Shown: one piece after another, positions 19,554-30,541 of the stretch
How positions within the stretch are numbered: position 1 is the first letter of the stretch
Layout of the letters: every line of letters begins with the position of its first letter
Assembly: GCA_018971605.1 (NCBI GenBank)
Contig: JAGXAL010000008.1
Span: 1 to 34,406 of the forward strand
Direction: 5' to 3'
DNA: 34,406 nucleotides
Source: Natronospirales bacterium
Lineage (GTDB): Bacteria; Pseudomonadota; Gammaproteobacteria; Natronospirales; REEB76
Made by a program: the position numbers and the translations under genes
The notes under the pieces: generated by a model
What the model saw: the letters and a program-made list of their open reading frames with translations, nothing else
Told to the model about the DNA's origin: nothing
Databases searched by the model: none

Positions 19554-19629
19554 GGGTGCTTAGCTCAGCTGGGAGAGCATCGCCTTTACACGGCGAGGGT
19601 CGGGGGTTCGAACCCCTCAGCACCCACCA
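19554..19629 (+). tRNA. tRNA-Val (anticodon TAC)
   Basis: Acceptor GGGTGCT/AGCACCC, anticodon arm TCGCC-TTTACAC-GGCGA, encoded CCA. Confidence 0.95.
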
Positions 19630-19650
19630 GGCGCTGCGGAGTGCCACTGC

Positions 19651-19737
19651 GGAGTGGTAGTTCAGCTGGTTAGAATACCGGCCTGTCACGCCGGGGGTCG
19701 CGGGTTCGAGTCCCGTCCACTCCGCCATAAACAAGTC
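19651..19737 (+). tRNA. tRNA-Asp (anticodon GTC)
   Basis: Acceptor GGAGTGG/CCACTCC, anticodon arm CCGGC-CTGTCAC-GCCGG, encoded CCA ending 19737. Confidence 0.95.
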
Positions 19738-19743
19738 CTGTCG

Positions 19744-19769
19744 AAGGGCGCCTGTAGGCGCCCTTTTTT
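19744..19769 (+). terminator. Rho-independent terminator after tRNA-Asp
   Basis: AAGGGCGCC-TGTA-GGCGCCCTTTTTT. Confidence 0.85.
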
Positions 19770-19810
19770 CTGGCGCGGGTTATCAATTCGGTCCCAAGGG
19801 TCGCAAGTCC

Positions 19811-21730
19811 ATGGTCATACAGGCGTTCCGAGACAATATTCCCAAATGGCTGACCGGCATCATTCTGGTGCTGATCATCGGCCCGTTCGCGCTGTGGGGC
19901 ATCAATTCCTATTTTTCGGCTTCCACGGATACTTCGGTGGCCAAGGTCAACGGCACCGAAATCTCGCCGCAGGATTTCCAGCGGGCCTATCAGCAGCGCT
20001 ACGAGCAGATGCAGCGCCTGATGGGGGCGGCCTTCAAGCCCGGGATGATTGACGAGAAGCAACTGCGCCAGCAAGTGCTGCAGCAACTCGTGAACGAGGC
20101 GTTGCTCAACCAGCAGGCCGCCACACAGCATTACAGCATCGGCAACGCCGATCTGGTGGCCGCGGTGCAGCAGATCCCCGGATTCCAGGTGGACGGCAAG
20201 TTCTCCACCCAGGCTTACCAGGCAACGCTTTCCGCCAACGGCCTGACCCCGGCCGGTTTTGAAGATCGCGAGCGCCAGGATCTGGCGGTGACCCAGCTGC
20301 AAAATGCCGTCATGGCGAGCGCCTTCGCCACGCCGCAACAGCTGGAAATCAACCAGCAGGTGCAGGGCGAGCAGCGCGAGATCGGCTACCTGACGGTTGC
20401 TTCAGGCGCCTACCTGAAGGCCGCCAAGGTTTCCGACCAGCAGATCGAGGCCTATTACCAGGCGCACAGCGCTTTGTTCATGACGCCCGAGACGCTGACG
20501 CTGGCCTACGTGGAGCTGGATGAAGCGCAATTGGCCAAGAGCGTGTCGGCCACGGAGGCGCAGTTGCAGGCCTTGTATCAGCAGCAGCTCGCCTCCTTCA
20601 AGCAGGATGAAGCGCGCGAGGCCCAGCACATCCTGATTACGGTGGGTGGCAAGAGTGCCAAGACCGATGCGGCCGCCGAAGCCAAGGCCGAACAAATACT
20701 GCAGCAGCTCAAGGCCGGCGCAGATTTCGCGGCCTTGGCCAAGCAGTATTCCGACGATGCCGGTTCGACGGCGAATGGCGGCAATCTCGGCTGGATCACG
20801 CGCGGCACCTCCGACAAGAGTTTCGAGGATGCCCTGTTTGCCATCGCCAAAGTAGGTGAGCTTGCCGGTCCGGTGAAGCTTGCAGGCGGCTACGACATCA
20901 TCAAGCTGGACGGCATCCGCGCGCCGAGCACCAAATCGTTTGCCGAGGTGCGCGGCCAATTGCTGGCTGAATACCAGAAGAAGAAGGCCGACGACGACTA
21001 CTTTGCCCTCGGCGATCAGCTTGCGAACCTGGCCTTCGAACATCCGGAATCGCTGCAGGCCGTCAGCAAACAGCTGAATCTGCCAATTCAAACCGTGAGC
21101 GGTGTGACGCGCGACAGTGGCACAGGCATCGCGGCCAACGCCGCGGTTCGCCAGAAGGCTTTCAGTGACGAGGTGCTGGCCCAAGGCAACAACAGCGATC
21201 CGATTCAGATTGGCCCGAATCACGTGGTCGTGATCCGCGTGCAGAGCCATGTACCCAGCGAACAAAAACCGCTGGCGCAGGTGCGCGACCAGATCGCCGC
21301 GCTACTCAAGCAGCAGCAGGCCACGCGGCAGGCGCAACAAGTGGCCGTGCAAGTGCAGAGCGCGCTCGCTTCCGGGCAGACTCCGGCGCAAGTTGCCGTG
21401 AAATACCAGCTCAAATTTACCGCTGCCAAGTTCGTGAGCCGCAGTGATGCGGGCGTGCCCGCGCCGGTGCTGAGTGCCGCGTTCGCTGCGCCGCCGCCCG
21501 CGGGCAAAACACCGGAGACCGGCGTGGTGGCCCTCAGCGGCGGGGATCAGGCGGTGTATCTGCTGACGGCGATGAAGCTCGGCGACGTGTCCGGCTGGAG
21601 CAAGGATGAGCGCCTCACGCAGTTGCAGCAACTCACGCGCGCCAATGCCCAGGCGGAATTTGCGTCCTATCTGGCCACTTTGCGGCAGCACGCCAAGGTC
21701 AAAGTGAATTCCGCGAATATCCAGGAGTGA
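19811..21730 (+). CDS. ppiD: PpiD-like membrane-anchored periplasmic peptidyl-prolyl isomerase/chaperone
   Basis: N-terminal TM anchor; SurA-N-like region; parvulin domain AREAQHILITV...GGNLGWI; follows hupB. Confidence 0.92.
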   Translation: MVIQAFRDNIPKWLTGIILVLIIGPFALWGINSYFSASTDTSVAKVNGTEISPQDFQRAYQQRYEQMQRLMGAAFKPGMIDEKQLRQQVLQQLVNEALLNQQAATQHYSIGNADLVAAVQQIPGFQVDGKFSTQAYQATLSANGLTPAGFEDRERQDLAVTQLQNAVMASAFATPQQLEINQQVQGEQREIGYLTVASGAYLKAAKVSDQQIEAYYQAHSALFMTPETLTLAYVELDEAQLAKSVSATEAQLQALYQQQLASFKQDEAREAQHILITVGGKSAKTDAAAEAKAEQILQQLKAGADFAALAKQYSDDAGSTANGGNLGWITRGTSDKSFEDALFAIAKVGELAGPVKLAGGYDIIKLDGIRAPSTKSFAEVRGQLLAEYQKKKADDDYFALGDQLANLAFEHPESLQAVSKQLNLPIQTVSGVTRDSGTGIAANAAVRQKAFSDEVLAQGNNSDPIQIGPNHVVVIRVQSHVPSEQKPLAQVRDQIAALLKQQQATRQAQQVAVQVQSALASGQTPAQVAVKYQLKFTAAKFVSRSDAGVPAPVLSAAFAAPPPAGKTPETGVVALSGGDQAVYLLTAMKLGDVSGWSKDERLTQLQQLTRANAQAEFASYLATLRQHAKVKVNSANIQE

Positions 21731-21783
21731 AGCGCAACGGCAGCGGCGGCCGGCGCGTTACTCTTTCTTGTTTGCGCAGGCGC

Positions 21784-22566
21784 CTAGTCGATGCTCATGC
21801 CAACGCGACTGTAGCCGGCGTCCACATACAGGATTTCGCCGGTAATGCCGGCAGCCAGGTCTGAGCACAAGAAGGCCGCGGCATTACCCACGTCTTCAAT
21901 CGTCACATTCCTGCGCAACGGCGTCAGGTTCTGAACATGCTCCAGGATCGAGCGGAAGCCGCCGATGCCGGCTGCCGCCAGGGTCTTGATGGGGCCCGCG
22001 GAAATGCCGTTTACGCGAATACCCTCGGGCCCGAGCGCGTTGGCGAGAAAACGCACGTTGGCTTCCAGGCTGGCTTTCGCGGGTCCCATGACGTTGTAGT
22101 TGGGGATGGCGCGCACCGCACCGAGGTAGGTCAGCGTCACGATCGCCGCCTGGTGTCCACGCATCAGCGGCCGGCCGGCTTTGGCGAGCGCCGCCAAGCT
22201 GTAGGCACTGATGTCGTGCGCGATGCGGAAACCCTCGCGCGTTACCACGTCCGCGTAATTCCCGCTCAACTGCTCCCGCGGCGCGAAGGCCACCGAATGC
22301 ACGAGGATGTCGAGCGTATTCCAGTGCTGTTGCAGCGCGGCAAACGCCGTCTCGATTTCGCTGTCGCTCGCCACGTCCATGGGAAACACCAGCGTGGAAT
22401 TGAATGCCCGCGCCATGGTTTGCACGCGTTCGCGCAGGCGCTCCCCTTGATAGGTGAAAGCCAGTTCCGCGCCCTCGCGCCGGAAGGCCGCGGCGATGCC
22501 GTAGGCGATGGAGCGCTCGCTGGCCAAACCGACGATCAGCGCGCGCTTTCCGGAGAGAAAACCCAT
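21784..22566 (-). CDS. fabI: Enoyl-[acyl-carrier-protein] reductase [NADH]
   Basis: [61 protein letters not shown]. Confidence 0.95.
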   Translation of the reverse strand: MGFLSGKRALIVGLASERSIAYGIAAAFRREGAELAFTYQGERLRERVQTMARAFNSTLVFPMDVASDSEIETAFAALQQHWNTLDILVHSVAFAPREQLSGNYADVVTREGFRIAHDISAYSLAALAKAGRPLMRGHQAAIVTLTYLGAVRAIPNYNVMGPAKASLEANVRFLANALGPEGIRVNGISAGPIKTLAAAGIGGFRSILEHVQNLTPLRRNVTIEDVGNAAAFLCSDLAAGITGEILYVDAGYSRVGMSID

Positions 22567-22616
22567 GCGGATATCCTGCAATAATCGGGTGGGGATGACT
22601 GGGGGAAGCCGCTGGC

Positions 22617-24329
22617 TCAGCTGCTGGTGGACTGGTCAGTCACGTCCACGTACAGCTTGAGGCGTTCGCCCGCGTGCAGATAAGCGGCGCTGCTGATGCC
22701 GTTCCAGCCGGCGATATCCGCGACCGTCACGTTGAAACGCGTCGAGATCGAGTACAGCGAATCGCCGTTGCGCACCGAGTAATACACCACGCGTTGCGTA
22801 TTGGGCGCGCCCGCAGGCAGCTCGTAGGCGGTATCCAGAACTCGCGCCGTTTGCCGGTGGATGGTCAGGCGCTGGCCGACATGCAACACGCTGTGCAGGC
22901 TCAGCCCGTTCCACTGCGCCAACTGCGTGACGTTGACGCGATAGTGGCGTGCGATAGTTGAAAGCGATTCGCCGCTGCGCACGTGGTGTACGATGCGGCC
23001 GCCGGGCTGGTAACTGTCGCGGCGCGGATAGTGATGCTGCGCCACGCGGGCTTCGGCCACCAGCGTGGCATCCGCCAGCGTCTTGCGCGCCACCGGGATC
23101 AGCAGCGCCTGGTTTACATGAATAAGGTTGCCGTGCAAGCCGTTGAGCGTGCGGATTACCGCGACGGTGGTGTGCTGGCGGCGGGCGATCTCGCCCAGCG
23201 TATCGCCGGACTGCACGCGGTGCGTGGCCCATTGCACGCGATCGTGGGGCGGCAACGCGGCCAGGGCTTTTTCAAATTCGGTTTGTTTGTCGAGCGGCAC
23301 CAGCAAGGTGTCGGGACCGGTGGGGTCCGTTGCCCAGCGATTGAAGCCGGGATTCAGCAAATACATCTGCTGGGTGGTGATGTCCGCGAGGCGTGCGGCG
23401 GTCGCCAGGTCAATCTGGCCGCCCACGTCCACCTGCGCCAGATACGCTTGGTTGGGAATCGCGGGAAGGTCCACGCCAAAATGTCCGGCGGTGGCCACCA
23501 GCTGGCAGATCGCCAGCAGCCGCGGCACGTAAGCGCGGGTCTCGGCCGGCAAATCCAGGTGCCAGAAGTCCGTCGGCAGGCCGCGGCGCGCGTTGTAATC
23601 AATCGCACGCTGCACCGTGCCGCCGCCGGAGTTGTAGGCGGCCAGCGCCAGCAACCAGTCATCGTGGAACTGTCCGTGCAGATATTGCAGGTAATCCAGC
23701 GCCGCGCGCGTCGAAGCCACCACGTCGCGGCGTCCGTCGTACCACCAGTCCTGCTTGAGATCCCAGTTGCGGCCGGTGCCGGGAATGAACTGCCACAGAC
23801 CCGCGGCGCGGCCGTAGGAATAGGCGAAGGGATCGTAAGCGCTTTCCACCACCGGCAGCAGCGCGATGTCGAGTGGCATCTTGTGCGCCTCGACCTTCTG
23901 CACGATGTAATACAAATAAGGCCGCGCACGGTTGGCGACGCGCTCCAGGTAGGCGCCGTGTTGCGCGTACCAAGTCAATTCCGCCTGTACCCGGCCGTCG
24001 CCGCCGGCGCCGGACAGCGTGAAATGTTTGCCGAGATAATCCCAGAGGTTCGTATAGGTGGTTTCGACCGGCGTGATGTTGAGGCCTTGCCACTGGATCA
24101 ACGGCGACTGGTCATTGAGATCGGGAATGGGCGTGCCACTCTCGCTGGCTAGGGTGATGCTGCCGGCTGCGGGCGCCACGCTGATCGTGGTGGCGACCGG
24201 CGGCGGCTGTCTCGTTGCCGTCGGTGCAGCGTCGTGATGCATCGACGCGCAACCGCTGCCGGCCAGGGCGCAGACGCCAATCAATAGAAGCGGAAGCGTG
24301 CGTCGGTTCACGGTTGGCGGCTCATTCAA
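22617..24329 (-). CDS. mltD: Membrane-bound lytic murein transglycosylase D, LysM repeats, TTG start
   Basis: Lipobox ALAGSGC; SLT-type [32 protein letters not shown]; three LysM-like repeats; followed upstream by gloB. Confidence 0.93.
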   Translation of the reverse strand: MNEPPTVNRRTLPLLLIGVCALAGSGCASMHHDAAPTATRQPPPVATTISVAPAAGSITLASESGTPIPDLNDQSPLIQWQGLNITPVETTYTNLWDYLGKHFTLSGAGGDGRVQAELTWYAQHGAYLERVANRARPYLYYIVQKVEAHKMPLDIALLPVVESAYDPFAYSYGRAAGLWQFIPGTGRNWDLKQDWWYDGRRDVVASTRAALDYLQYLHGQFHDDWLLALAAYNSGGGTVQRAIDYNARRGLPTDFWHLDLPAETRAYVPRLLAICQLVATAGHFGVDLPAIPNQAYLAQVDVGGQIDLATAARLADITTQQMYLLNPGFNRWATDPTGPDTLLVPLDKQTEFEKALAALPPHDRVQWATHRVQSGDTLGEIARRQHTTVAVIRTLNGLHGNLIHVNQALLIPVARKTLADATLVAEARVAQHHYPRRDSYQPGGRIVHHVRSGESLSTIARHYRVNVTQLAQWNGLSLHSVLHVGQRLTIHRQTARVLDTAYELPAGAPNTQRVVYYSVRNGDSLYSISTRFNVTVADIAGWNGISSAAYLHAGERLKLYVDVTDQSTSS

Positions 24330-25096
24330 TGGAATGTATCTTTCCAGCTTCTGATCACGGCAAATACCTCAATCGCATCGTTGAGCCTGTGTCCTGCATG
24401 CTTCTCTGCGGCCTCGATCACCACCGCTTCCCGGCAGCGCAGGAAGGGGTTCACCTGCCGCTCCCGTGCCAAAGTCGAGGGCAGTGTGGGCAGATTTTGC
24501 CGGCGCCGCTCTGCGGCCTGCTCGGCGTAAATCCGTATCTCCCTGTTTTCCGGTTCAATCAGCTGCGCGAAGCGCAGATTGGCCACGGTGTATTCATGTC
24601 CACAACAGACTGCGGTGGCATCCGGCAGCGCCGCAAGCTTGGCCAACGACGCGCTCATTTGCGCGGCCGTGCCCTCGAACAGGCGCCCACAACCGGCGCT
24701 GAACAAGGTGTCACCGCAGAATACTATATTGTGCCCTTGGTAGGCGATATGCCCGGCGGTATGCCCGGGGATTTCCTGGGCCTGGAACCGCAACCTGAGC
24801 GCCGGAATATCGACAAGGTCGCCTTCCCGCAACGCACGGCTGACCCCGGGAATGCCCTCGGCGGCCGGACCGAATATCGGGCAGCCAAACTCCCGGGCTA
24901 GTGCCATGGCGCCGCCCACGTGGTCCGCATGATGGTGTGTCAGCAGGATGGCGCAGAGCGTCAATCCGCGTTGCGCGAGCGCCCGGCGTACCGGCTCGGA
25001 CTCGCCCGGATCCACGACGGCGGCGCTGTGCACAGTGGCCAACAGCCAGATGTAGTTGTCACGAAACGCAGGCAGCGGCAGCAACTCGAAACTCAT
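24326..25096 (-). CDS. gloB: Hydroxyacylglutathione hydrolase (glyoxalase II)
   Basis: LLTHHHADHVGG metallo-beta-lactamase motif; CGDTLFSAGCGRLFEGT; CGHEYTVANLRFA. Confidence 0.95.
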   Translation of the reverse strand: MSFELLPLPAFRDNYIWLLATVHSAAVVDPGESEPVRRALAQRGLTLCAILLTHHHADHVGGAMALAREFGCPIFGPAAEGIPGVSRALREGDLVDIPALRLRFQAQEIPGHTAGHIAYQGHNIVFCGDTLFSAGCGRLFEGTAAQMSASLAKLAALPDATAVCCGHEYTVANLRFAQLIEPENREIRIYAEQAAERRRQNLPTLPSTLARERQVNPFLRCREAVVIEAAEKHAGHRLNDAIEVFAVIRSWKDTFH

Positions 25097-25180
25097 GGGG
25101 CTGATGATATGCGAGCCGCGGACTGTCGCCCAAGCCTGCGCCTATACTGAGGCCCGAGCGCGGCCCTGGGAAACGGAGCA

Positions 25181-25870
25181 ATGACGGATCTGCATTCCTG
25201 GTTTGAGAGTCGCCTGGGCGCGTATTTGCTGCGCCAGGAACGCAAAGTGCTGGACGAGGCGCTGCCCACGCTTTTCGGTTATTTTCTGGTGCAGGTCGGG
25301 ACCTGGGGTCCAGTTGGCAGTTTGCTGCATGCCAGCCCGATTCGCGGGCAATACGTGCTGGATCCGGGGCGCGACGATGCCCTGCAGTTGCGCAGTGAGT
25401 TTGACGCCTTGCCGCTGGCGAGCGATTCCGTGGATGCGCTGCTGCTGCCGCACACGCTGGAGCATGCCGCCGACCCGCACCGGGTATTGCGCGAGGCCGA
25501 GCGCGTGCTGGTCGGCGAGGGGCACCTCGTGGTGCTGGGTTTTCAACCCTGGAACCTGTGGGCGTTGAGACAGCGCTGCGGGTCGCCGACGCCGTGGGCG
25601 GGACGCTACGTCAGCGCCCAGCGTTTGCGCGAATGGCTCGCGGTGCTGGGATTTGACACCGTGAACTTGCGCCGCTATCTATATCGCCCGCCGTTTGCGC
25701 GCGCACTGCTGGTGCGCAGCGCGTTTCTCGATCACTGGCGCTGGCGTCCTGTCGCCAGCGCCTATATGCTGGTGGCGCGCAAACGCGTATTCGCCGTGAC
25801 TCCGCTGCGCCTCAGACGGCTTAAACCCAAGCGCGCTTTCGCGGATGTCGCCAACCCCACGCTGCGGTGA
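25181..25870 (+). CDS. Class I SAM-dependent methyltransferase (YafS-like position)
   Basis: YVLDPGRDDALQLRSEFDALPLASDSVDALLLPHTLEHAADPHRVLREAERVL; between gloB and rnhA. Confidence 0.85.
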   Translation: MTDLHSWFESRLGAYLLRQERKVLDEALPTLFGYFLVQVGTWGPVGSLLHASPIRGQYVLDPGRDDALQLRSEFDALPLASDSVDALLLPHTLEHAADPHRVLREAERVLVGEGHLVVLGFQPWNLWALRQRCGSPTPWAGRYVSAQRLREWLAVLGFDTVNLRRYLYRPPFARALLVRSAFLDHWRWRPVASAYMLVARKRVFAVTPLRLRRLKPKRAFADVANPTLR

Positions 25871-25874
25871 CTGC

Positions 25875-26327
25875 ATGGATTCGGTGGAAATTTATACAGA
25901 TGGCGCCTGCCGGGGCAATCCCGGCCCCGGTGGCTGGGCGGCGGTGCTGCGCAGCGGCGCACGTGAAAAAATCTTGCAAGGCAGCGAATCGCAAACCACC
26001 AACAACCGCATGGAGCTGACCGCCGCGGTGTCGGCGTTACGGGCGCTCACGCGGCCGGCCAGCGTGGTGGTGTTCACCGACTCGAAATACGTGCAGCAGG
26101 GAATCAGCGAATGGTTGCCGGCGTGGCGGGCGCGCGGTTGGAAGACCGCCGGCAAGAAGCCGGTAAAGAATCTCGATCTGTGGCAGGCACTGGCGCAGGC
26201 GACGCTCGGCCACGAAATTGATTGGCGCTGGGTACGCGGCCACGCGGGCAATCATTACAACGAACAGGTGGATAGGCTGGCCAACGAAGCCATAGATAGA
26301 ATGTTGGGAGTGCGCGGTGCGGACTGA
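25875..26327 (+). CDS. rnhA: Ribonuclease HI
   Basis: EIYTDGACRGNPGPGGWAAVLR; TNNRMELTA; FTDSKYV; WVRGHAGNHYNEQVDRLA. Confidence 0.96.
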   Translation: MDSVEIYTDGACRGNPGPGGWAAVLRSGAREKILQGSESQTTNNRMELTAAVSALRALTRPASVVVFTDSKYVQQGISEWLPAWRARGWKTAGKKPVKNLDLWQALAQATLGHEIDWRWVRGHAGNHYNEQVDRLANEAIDRMLGVRGAD

Positions 26328-26362
26328 GCATTCTGGATTTACGGGATAACGCCGGGGAAGCC

Positions 26363-27067
26363 ATGCGTCAAATCGTGCTGGATACGGAAACCACGGGACT
26401 CGAGCCGGGCGAGGGACATCGCATCATCGAGATCGGCTGCATCGAATTGCTGGACCGGCGCGTTACCCAGCGCGTCTTTCATCAGTATCTCAATCCGGAG
26501 CGCGCGGTGGATGCCGGCGCCGCCGAAGTCCACAACCTCGACGACAAGTTCCTCGCTGACAAACCGCGCTTTGCCCAGATCGCTGCCGAGTTTCTCAAGT
26601 TTGTCGAGGGCGCGGAGCTGGTGATTCACAACGCCGCCTTCGACATGGCGTTTCTCAACAGCGAGTTGCGCCGCCTGGGCGATGCCCAGGCGGATCTCGG
26701 CCGCCACTGCCGCGTGCTGGATACGCTGGAACTGGCGCGGCGGCTGCATCCCGGCCAGAAGAACAGCCTGGACGCCTTGTGCAAACGCTACCACGTGGAC
26801 AACACCGCGCGCGAAGTTCACGGCGCGCTGCTGGATGCGCAACTGCTGGCGGAAGTGTATCTGGCCATGACCGGCGGACAGGCGAGCTTGTCGCTGGACG
26901 CCGCGGCCGGCAAGTTCGGCGCGCAGGCCGGCGTCCCGGCTGCCGTGGATCGCGCCGGCATCAAGTTGACGGTGGTGCATGCCTCCGAACAGGAACTCGA
27001 GGCGCACCGTGAACGCCTCGCTGCGATCCGCAAGCGCAGCGGCGGCAAATGCCTGTGGCCGGAATGA
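26363..27067 (+). CDS. dnaQ: DNA polymerase III epsilon subunit (3'-5' exonuclease)
   Basis: MRQIVLDTETTGLEPGEGHRIIEIGCIEL; VIHNAAFDMAFLNSEL; HGALLDAQLLAEVYL. Confidence 0.95.
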   Translation: MRQIVLDTETTGLEPGEGHRIIEIGCIELLDRRVTQRVFHQYLNPERAVDAGAAEVHNLDDKFLADKPRFAQIAAEFLKFVEGAELVIHNAAFDMAFLNSELRRLGDAQADLGRHCRVLDTLELARRLHPGQKNSLDALCKRYHVDNTAREVHGALLDAQLLAEVYLAMTGGQASLSLDAAAGKFGAQAGVPAAVDRAGIKLTVVHASEQELEAHRERLAAIRKRSGGKCLWPE

Positions 27068-27091
27068 ACGCGTAAGCCGGGACGCTGAATC

Positions 27092-28543
27092 GTGCGCGCA
27101 TGGAATACCCTGCGCGGCCTGTTTCTCGGGGCCGCGCCCGGCTGGTACAAGCTCTGCATCGTTGCGTTTCTGATCATCAATCCTCTGGTGTTTTTCACGG
27201 CTGGCGCCTTTGTGGCGGGCTGGCTGCTGGTCGCGGAGTTCATCTTCACGCTGGCCATGGCGCTCAAATGTTATCCGCTGCAGGCCGGCGGCCTGCTGGT
27301 GCTTGAGGCGGTGCTGATCGGCATGGCTGGGCCGCAATCGGTATATGCGGAAGTCGCGCACAACTTGCCGGTGCTGCTGCTATTGATGTTCATGGTGTCC
27401 GGTATTTTCTTCATGCAGGATCTGCTGTTGGCGGTGTTCACGCGCCTGCTGCTGGGCCTGCAGCGTAAATGGTTGTTGAGCCTGTGCTTTCTGCTGGTCG
27501 GGGCATTCCTGGCAGCCTTCCTTGATGCATTGACGGTGATCGCCGTGGTCATCACCGTGGTCGGCGGTTTCTATGCGGTGTATCAACGTGCGGCAGCTGA
27601 CGGCGCATTGTCCGCAGCCGGGCTGGAACAGTTCCGCGCGTTTTTGCGCAGCTTGGTGATGCATGCTGCGGTCGGTACCACCCTGGGCGGCGTGGTCACG
27701 CTCGTGGGCCAGCCGCAGAATTTGCTGGTAGGCGAGGTCATGGGCTGGAATTTCGGCACCTTTGCCTGGCGCATGGCACCGGTGGCGGTCCCGGTGATTG
27801 CGGCCGGCTTGCTCACCGGTGTGTTGCTGGAGAAGTTCAAGGCCTTCGGCTATGGCGCCAGCCTGCCGGCCGGCGTACGCCAGGTGCTCGCAGTGCACCT
27901 GCAGCAGCAGGCCACCGAGGATCGTGCGCGCCGCCAAACAGTGGTCGGCATTCAGGCCATTGCCGGCGTGCTGCTGATTGCCGCGTTGGCCTGGCATGTG
28001 GCGGAAGTCGGGCTCATCGGCCTCGCTTTGCTCTTGACCGTGACCGCCTTTACCGGGGCTACGGAAGAAAAGCGTCTCGGGCGTGCCTTTCACGAAGCCA
28101 TGCCGTTCGCGGCCTTGCTGGTGGTGTTCTTCGCGGTGGTGGCGGTCATCCAGCAGGGAGCCTTGTTTGCGCCCGTGATTCACTGGGTGCTGGGCTTTGA
28201 AGGGCGCGCGCAACTGGCATTGCTGTATGCCGCCAACGGCTTGCTGTCGGCCGTGAGCGACAACGTGTTTGTGGCGACGGTGTACATCAAGGAAGCCCAG
28301 GCCGCGTTTCTGGCGCAGCACATCAGCCGCGAGCAGTACGAGCTGTTCGCCATTGCCATCAATTCCGGCACCAACATCCCGAGCGTGGCGACGCCCAACG
28401 GCCAGGCGGCATTCCTGTTTCTGCTGACCTCAGGCCTGGCGCCGCTTATCCGCCTCTCTTACCTGCGCATGGTGTGGATGGCATTGCCTTACACCGTGGT
28501 CCTGACCGTGGTTGGGCTATTGGCATTGGTGTTTCTCGTGTGA
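27092..28543 (+). CDS. nhaB: Na+/H+ antiporter NhaB (GTG start)
   Basis: [88 protein letters not shown]. Confidence 0.92.
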   Translation: MRAWNTLRGLFLGAAPGWYKLCIVAFLIINPLVFFTAGAFVAGWLLVAEFIFTLAMALKCYPLQAGGLLVLEAVLIGMAGPQSVYAEVAHNLPVLLLLMFMVSGIFFMQDLLLAVFTRLLLGLQRKWLLSLCFLLVGAFLAAFLDALTVIAVVITVVGGFYAVYQRAAADGALSAAGLEQFRAFLRSLVMHAAVGTTLGGVVTLVGQPQNLLVGEVMGWNFGTFAWRMAPVAVPVIAAGLLTGVLLEKFKAFGYGASLPAGVRQVLAVHLQQQATEDRARRQTVVGIQAIAGVLLIAALAWHVAEVGLIGLALLLTVTAFTGATEEKRLGRAFHEAMPFAALLVVFFAVVAVIQQGALFAPVIHWVLGFEGRAQLALLYAANGLLSAVSDNVFVATVYIKEAQAAFLAQHISREQYELFAIAINSGTNIPSVATPNGQAAFLFLLTSGLAPLIRLSYLRMVWMALPYTVVLTVVGLLALVFLV

Positions 28544-28620
28544 GCAGCGTGGATGGGCTAAACTGATGCGACAGGACGCCGGCACGCGCGGATCGAACCC
28601 GACCAATAAAGAGGTGACGC

Positions 28621-29283
28621 ATGTTGAAGATACTTGCAGACTTGGGTACCGGGTGTCTGCTGCTGGCGTGGCCGCTCCTGGGTGTCGCGCAACAAACGAG
28701 TATCCCGCAAGGCCAGCCGGTACAGTTGAGTGCGCAGCAAACGCCGGAGCCGACAACCACAGCACCGCCGCAAGATGTCTTCAGCTACAGTTACCTGCAG
28801 ATCAATCGCCTGTCCGAACAGTCGCATTCGTTCGACAGCCTGTCGGCGGGCAACGGTCTGCGCTTCTCCTATGATTTCCCCGACCAGGTGTACGTGTTCG
28901 GCGAATGGAACGGCCTGAATTTTGACAAGCTGCCCGGCAGTCATGATGTCACCGGCATCGGCGTGGGCGCGCATCAGGCGTACAACGCCTCGACCTCTTT
29001 TTATATCAACCTGTCCTATCTGCGGGACAGCTTGAGCGGGTCCCTGGGCGGTGCGCGGGATTATTACTGGCGGCTGAGCTACGGTTTCCAGAGCCACTTG
29101 TCGAGCTACGTGGGACTGACCGCGGCCATCCTCACCGAGCGCAATACCGATTTCGGGCGCCGTCCGTTTGGCGAACGCCTGGGCCTAGTTTTCGGCGGCA
29201 GCGCTGCGGCCCTGACGATCTCCGCCGAGCACACCAACAACGGCAACCGCCTGGAAGCGGCGCTCAGCTGGTACTACAAGTAA
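28621..29283 (+). CDS. Outer-membrane beta-barrel-like protein of unknown function
   Basis: Signal peptide ending LGVAQQ; alternating aromatic/polar strands (YVFGEWNGLNF, FYINLSYLRDS, YYWRLSYGFQSHLSSYVGLTA); ends LSWYYK. Confidence 0.65.
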   Translation: MLKILADLGTGCLLLAWPLLGVAQQTSIPQGQPVQLSAQQTPEPTTTAPPQDVFSYSYLQINRLSEQSHSFDSLSAGNGLRFSYDFPDQVYVFGEWNGLNFDKLPGSHDVTGIGVGAHQAYNASTSFYINLSYLRDSLSGSLGGARDYYWRLSYGFQSHLSSYVGLTAAILTERNTDFGRRPFGERLGLVFGGSAAALTISAEHTNNGNRLEAALSWYYK

Positions 29284-29311
29284 TCCGCCGGATGCGCTGC
29301 GGCCGTATTCC

Positions 29312-30541
29312 ATGCCCGGCCCCCTGGATTTTGCCAAGCACCTGAATGCCGGGTTCTGGCCGCACGCGAGGCGCGTGTATTTGCGCCTGCGCCGCGACCT
29401 GCATCTCAATCTCTGGTTCCCGCACGTGGTGCTCGCGGTCGCGGTGGCCTTGCTGGGCGTGCTGAAGATACTGCCGGAAATCCCGCGGGTGGCCGGCATG
29501 CATTTGTTCGGTGGCGGTGCGGTACAGTCCGCCGCGTTGATGCATTCCGTGGTGCACGGCTTACCGGCCATCGTGCTCGGACTGTTTCTGATCATCATGG
29601 CCATCGGCATGCTGTTGCGTTCCAAGCTTGCCTGGGTCATCGTGATCCTGATTCTCGCGGCCAACTTGATATTCGGCATCCTCAGCAGCGCGGCCAGCTC
29701 CCGGGCCTTGCTGGTATTCGACGTCATCCTGCTGATCGCCACACTGGTGAGCTACCGCAGCTTCCGGCGCAGCAGTCTGGCGGCCGGCACCTTGTTCGCG
29801 GTCACCAGCATCCTGTTGCTGCTGGTGTACGCGGTGTTCGGCAGTTTTGAACTGGGCGCGGATTTCAAGCCGCCGATCACCGATCTGGCCACCGCCTTGT
29901 ATTTTTCGGTGGTGACCATGACCACCGTGGGTTACGGCGACATCACCCCGCAGACCGTCGAGGCCAAGCTGTTCGTGGTGTCGTTCATCGTGCTGGCGGT
30001 GGCGATTTTTGCCGTATCCTTGGGCGCCATCCTGGTGCCGGTGATCAATGGCAGGCTCGCGAGCCTGCTGAAGCCCGGAGGGAGGAAGATGCAACGCAGC
30101 AATCATTTCGTGATCGTGGGCGACTCCGCGCTCGGCAACAATACCTGCCGAGAGCTGCAGGCGCGCCACGAGCCGGTTACATTTATATACCCGCACGAGA
30201 CGGCGCCCGGCGACCCGAACCGGGACGTGGTGGTGGGCAAGCCCAATGACCTGGAGGTGCTGCGCAAGGCGGGAGCCGTGCAGGCGAAAGCAGTGCTGGC
30301 GCTGAGCGAGAACGACGATCAAAACGCCTTCGTGGTGCTCGCCATGCATGAGCTGGCGCCCGAGGTCAAGACGGTGGTGCTGGTGCGCAATCCGGACAAT
30401 CTCGCCAACATGCGGCGCGTGCGCCCGGATCTGATTTTTTCACCGCAACTGCTCGGCGGCGAACTCCTGGCCATGGCCTTGAGCGGTGAGCAGATCAGCA
30501 CCGAAAACCTGCTCGGCCAACTGTTGCAGTATCGCGCCTGA
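29312..30541 (+). CDS. Voltage-gated-type K+ channel with TrkA-N/RCK domain (Kch-like)
   Basis: Selectivity filter TMTTVGYGDITPQ; cytosolic NHFVIVGDSALGNNTCRELQ; RCK-like NDLEVLRKAGAVQAKAVLALSENDDQNAFV. Confidence 0.88.
   Translation: MPGPLDFAKHLNAGFWPHARRVYLRLRRDLHLNLWFPHVVLAVAVALLGVLKILPEIPRVAGMHLFGGGAVQSAALMHSVVHGLPAIVLGLFLIIMAIGMLLRSKLAWVIVILILAANLIFGILSSAASSRALLVFDVILLIATLVSYRSFRRSSLAAGTLFAVTSILLLLVYAVFGSFELGADFKPPITDLATALYFSVVTMTTVGYGDITPQTVEAKLFVVSFIVLAVAIFAVSLGAILVPVINGRLASLLKPGGRKMQRSNHFVIVGDSALGNNTCRELQARHEPVTFIYPHETAPGDPNRDVVVGKPNDLEVLRKAGAVQAKAVLALSENDDQNAFVVLAMHELAPEVKTVVLVRNPDNLANMRRVRPDLIFSPQLLGGELLAMALSGEQISTENLLGQLLQYRA

Noticed and set aside
22983-24152. 389-aa plus-strand ORF opposite mltD
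   Set aside because: Antisense shadow of a conserved gene.
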